Assembly (NCBI GenBank): GCA_963823515.1
Contig: CAWGMB010000011.1
Location: 62,001-126,000 of the forward strand
Length of the DNA: 64,000 nucleotides
From: Miltoncostaea sp963823515
Lineage (GTDB): Bacteria; Actinomycetota; Thermoleophilia; Miltoncostaeales; Miltoncostaeaceae
Direction of reading: 5' to 3'
Below, one piece after another: positions 61,586-64,000 of this stretch. Numbering within the stretch: position 1 is the first letter of the stretch; the number at the start of each line of letters is the position of its first letter. Below the pieces are notes generated by a model that had not been told where the DNA came from, ran no database searches, and saw only the letters and a program-made list of their open reading frames with translations. The position numbers and the translations under genes are program-made.

Positions 61586-62523
61586 GGGGATTCGGGGCGG
61601 ATATCCCTCGCCATCGCGAGGACCTCGTCGATCCCACGCCCGCTTCGGGCGGCAAGCCAGCACGCCACCGGTGCGGCGGTGCGCTGCGAGGCGTGCGCGG
61701 CGACTCCTGCGAGCTCGAGCAGGCGGGAGAACTCCGCATCGTCCGGGGCGGGGGTGCCGAGTGCGGCGGCGAAGGCGTTAACCCATTCACGGTCCGTCAT
61801 CTCGGCTCCTCGCACGGCTTGATGGAACTCGACCCTATCCGGGTTGCGGTCCGGGCCGTCGGCGCCGCTGCGCTTCTGCAGCATCGTCTGGCGAGCCGCT
61901 GCGAGATCGGCGGGAGTGTTGAGGTTGCGCAGCGACCTGGCTCCGCCGGGGAGCCCGCCGGCGTCGAGCCACCGGACCGCGATGGTGCCCAGCAGCTCGT
62001 CGACGCGGCGTCGTCCGTGAGCGAGGAGGGTCTCGATCTCCCCGGCGATGCTCAGTCGGTATGCGGCGGCGAGGGGTTGCGCGCGGCCGTCGAGGCGCGC
62101 GACCGCCGCGTCAGCGTCCGGCGTCAGGGCACCGAGCACCGCGACCGCGAATCGCTCGTCGAGGAACGGCATGTCCACGGCGCACACGAACGCGACCGCG
62201 GCGCGGTCCCCGAGCGCCCGCATGCCGCTCAGCATGCCCTGAAGCGGCCCGCGGCGCGGATGCTCGTCGTCGACGACCCACGCCGACCCGAGCACGGGAG
62301 GAAGCTCCTGACCGCCGGATCGGACGACCACCACGCGATCCGTGGCGGCGGTCATGACGTTGACCGTCCGCTGAAGGAGCGTGGAATCCCCCCACTCGAC
62401 CCACGCCTTCTGCAGCCCCATGCGCGATGACCGGCCGCCGACGAGGATGATTCCGGCCGTCACGACGCGCTGCACCGGGCTCAGCCGCCGGTCATGTTCA
62501 TCGGACGGCCGGTGTGGGTCCAC
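61582..62523 (-). CDS. mobA: MobA-like molybdenum cofactor guanylyltransferase fused to DUF6457
   Basis: A 313-residue protein. MobA part, residues 22-230: GIILVGGRSSRMGLQKAWVEWG (GTP site), VVVVRSGGQ, PRRGPLQGMLSGM, FVCAVDMPFLDERF (metal Asp), SLRNLNTPADLA. After a short linker, residues 240-313 match DUF6457: MTDREWVNAFAAALGTPAPDDAEFSRLLELAGVAAHASQRTAAPVACWLAARSGR, to be read in pieces. An ATG with GAGGAG 6 nt upstream (near 61800) could also start DUF6457 alone. It would attach GMP to Mo-molybdopterin. The N-terminal start is uncertain; GTG 62463 (VTAGIILVGG) is the alternative. Confidence 0.82.
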   Translation of the reverse strand: MDPHRPSDEHDRRLSPVQRVVTAGIILVGGRSSRMGLQKAWVEWGDSTLLQRTVNVMTAATDRVVVVRSGGQELPPVLGSAWVVDDEHPRRGPLQGMLSGMRALGDRAAVAFVCAVDMPFLDERFAVAVLGALTPDADAAVARLDGRAQPLAAAYRLSIAGEIETLLAHGRRRVDELLGTIAVRWLDAGGLPGGARSLRNLNTPADLAAARQTMLQKRSGADGPDRNPDRVEFHQAVRGAEMTDREWVNAFAAALGTPAPDDAEFSRLLELAGVAAHASQRTAAPVACWLAARSGRGIDEVLAMARDIRPESP

Positions 62524-62945
62524 GTCGGATCCGCCGCTCCGTGTCCGCCACCAGCCGGCCGGCGGCCCTCGCGGCCGGCCGCACCGGTCTCAGGCCGCGG
62601 GCGCATCGCCCCTGCGGTCGGACTTGGCGTGTGGCGCGGCCGGATGGTCAGCGGGTCACCGGGTGCCCGCATCGACGCTGCGGGCCGCCATGTCGGTGGG
62701 CCTGAGATCGGCGATGTCGAGGACCGGGTCGGGCGACCTCGGCGTGGAGCGGCTCGCAACCGGCGCAGGGTGGGGTGAGCTCGGCGAGAGGGGCGCGGGC
62801 ACGCCGGGCGTCGGACGGCCGATGGTGCATCCGACCGACGAGTTGTCGTCGAAGTGCGGCCACCCGGCACATGCGGCGACGGCGCCCCCGGCGGCCGTCC
62901 TGCCGTCCCCCGCCATGCCGAGCGGCAGGACATGAGGAGTCGCCT
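62524..62945. other. gap with no supportable gene
   Basis: Around 420 nt between leftward genes. Frames on both strands look non-coding (Arg/Pro-rich). One frame on the minus strand contains a Cys-rich patch but no family resemblance. A promoter for mobA-moeA should lie at its left end. Confidence 0.4.
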
Positions 62946-63878
62946 TCACCAGCCAAGCCCGTCCCACCACGCGGGATCCGGACGGAACGGCGCGGCCGGC
63001 CGGCCGGTGGCGTCCGTGTCCAGCCGGTAGACCAGGCCCGCTGCGGGCTCGGCGCGACGCTGCTCGTCGGTGTAGTTCTCAGTGGCGGTCGTGACATAGA
63101 GCAGGTTGAGGCCCGGACCCGCGAGAGCGCAGCAGGTGCTCTGCGGCGCGGGGACGCTGAACGCCTCTCGCAGCACGCCGTCGGGGGAGTGGCGCTGGAC
63201 CCGTCCTCCTCCGTAGACGGCGACCCAGAGGTCGCCGGCGGCATCCACCGTCATGCCGTCCGGTGAGCCGACGTCCTCGGGCACGGTGATGAGCACCCGC
63301 TGGTCGGAGAGCAGGCCGCGCTCACCGTCGAACGCGAAGGCGTAGACCTCTCGGGGGCCACTGTCCACCAGGTACATCGTCGCTCCGTCGGGGCTCCAGC
63401 CCACTCCGTTGGGGATCGTCATCCGGTCGAGGACCAGCTCGGCTCGCCCGTCCCGGTCCAACCGGTAGAGCGCACCACCTCCGTCGTGGTGGTCATCGGC
63501 GAGGGCGCCACCCCAGAACCGGCCCTGTGGGTCGCTGGCCCCGTCGTTCATCCTGGTCGCCTCCGCGGAAACGTCGGCGGCGATGACCCGGTGCGTGCCG
63601 TCGGGCGCCAGGTGAGCGAAACCGCGTCCGGCGCCCAGCAGCCATCCACCGTAACCCTCGATGGGCGCGATCATCCCGACCGTCCACGGCAGCTCGTAGA
63701 CGCGGACAGCGGCCAGCGTGCCGTCGGCCTGGACCGTGTCGCGGTAGACCCGCCCGGCCAGGATGTCCACGCGCAGCAACTCACCGGAGCGGGCATCCCA
63801 CCGCACCCCCTCTCCGAGCTGTGTCTGCTCGACGGTGCACGCGGCGGCGGCGCGCTCGCGCTCGCGCTTGCCCGCCAT
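62946..63878 (-). CDS. SMP-30/gluconolactonase family protein
   Basis: A 310-residue six-bladed beta-propeller lactonase. LGEGVRWDARSGELLRVDI contains the first metal Glu; RMNDGASDPQGRFWGGAL carries the metal Asn and substrate Arg; PNGVGWSPDGATMYLVDSG and VPEDVGSPDGMTVDAAGDLWVAVYGGG carry the remaining metal Asn and Asp. Hydrolysis of a sugar lactone is expected. ATG 63878 follows the stop of the ADH gene by 2 nt, implying a joint sugar-oxidation operon: dehydrogenase makes the lactone, this enzyme opens it. Confidence 0.9.
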   Translation of the reverse strand: MAGKRERERAAAACTVEQTQLGEGVRWDARSGELLRVDILAGRVYRDTVQADGTLAAVRVYELPWTVGMIAPIEGYGGWLLGAGRGFAHLAPDGTHRVIAADVSAEATRMNDGASDPQGRFWGGALADDHHDGGGALYRLDRDGRAELVLDRMTIPNGVGWSPDGATMYLVDSGPREVYAFAFDGERGLLSDQRVLITVPEDVGSPDGMTVDAAGDLWVAVYGGGRVQRHSPDGVLREAFSVPAPQSTCCALAGPGLNLLYVTTATENYTDEQRRAEPAAGLVYRLDTDATGRPAAPFRPDPAWWDGLGW

Positions 63879-63880
63879 CG

Positions 63881-64000
63881 TCAGGCTCCGAAGTCGACGA
63901 CGACCTTTATGTCGTCGGGCCCACGCGTCAACGCATCGGCGATGCGCTCGGGCGGCACACGTCGTGAGATCAGCCGCCCCAGCCACGCCCGGTCGGCGGC
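63881..64000 (-). CDS. C-terminal end of a zinc-type alcohol/sugar dehydrogenase (runs off the window)
   Basis: The last 39 codons of a gene entering from the right: WLGRLISRRVPPERIADALTRGPDDIKVVVDFGA and stop. This is the usual end of medium-chain zinc dehydrogenases, including the glucose-dehydrogenase group. With the SMP-30 gene 2 nt downstream, a sugar substrate is likely. Most of the gene is outside the window. Confidence 0.75.
   Translation of the reverse strand, partial: AADRAWLGRLISRRVPPERIADALTRGPDDIKVVVDFGA

Overview
No rRNA gene is present, so the taxonomic call is indirect. The window is very GC-rich, with GTG/TTG starts and many 4-nt start/stop overlaps. It carries families common in Actinomycetota (DUF2277, DUF6529 and DUF6457 relatives, class III cyclase-AAA-TPR regulators, NHL-repeat secreted proteins). 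A motile, high-GC actinobacterium, perhaps of class Thermoleophilia, is the best guess (moderate confidence). All function calls come from reading motifs; no database search was run.

Layout. 0-6.3 kb: housekeeping and decaying genes (secreted protein, frameshifted nitroreductase, YcaQ-type glycosylase, HD protein, YihY membrane protein, HxlR remnant, MaoC hydratase). 6.3-11.9 kb: a chemotaxis locus, cheY-cheB-cheR, cheA-cheD, cheY, bounded by two identical 412-bp copies of cheY plus leader. cheA and both cheY copies have sigma-28-like promoters. 12.0-15.3 kb: two decayed genes, then a glyoxylate-type pair (tartronate semialdehyde reductase, hydroxypyruvate isomerase) and a matrixin-like protease. 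15.3-21.6 kb: zwf; a FIST sensor translationally coupled to a GAF-GGDEF-HD-GYP protein; a GlsB-like protein; metF; a universal stress protein. 21.6-27.3 kb: zinc metallopeptidase, XamI-type restriction-modification pair, TetR with a divergent ABC exporter and a palindromic operator. 27.3-36.4 kb: FapA-like protein, NHL protein, then a tight operon of two ATP-grasp enzymes around an RraA-like and an isocitrate-dehydrogenase-like enzyme, L,D-transpeptidase and small genes. 36.3-41.6 kb: lipid-modification cluster (desaturase; FAD oxidoreductase; a DUF1365-cyclopropane synthase fusion; SDR).

41.6-44.2 kb: a flavoprotein remnant, a candidate structured RNA with a strong terminator, tRNA-Glu(TTC), and a 1.76-kb insert bounded by a 47-bp repeat of the tRNA 3' half. 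The insert holds only a patatin-like phospholipase. 44.6-54.1 kb: cyclase-AAA-TPR regulator, truncated flavoprotein disulfide reductase, GNAT, KefF/KefB-like potassium efflux pair, glycosyltransferase. 54.3-62.5 kb: a molybdoenzyme operon (catalytic subunit, four-cluster ferredoxin, a NuoF-like/GltD/ferredoxin fusion) followed upstream by moeA and a MobA-DUF6457 fusion that would supply its cofactor. The end has an SMP-30 lactonase-like gene and the 3' end of an alcohol dehydrogenase.

The points most worth following are the sigma-28-like promoters with duplicated cheY, the integrase-less tRNA-Glu insert, the structured RNA, and the ATP-grasp/RraA/IDH operon. Several genes are broken by single-base indels, nonsense codons or deletions; real decay and sequencing error both remain possible.
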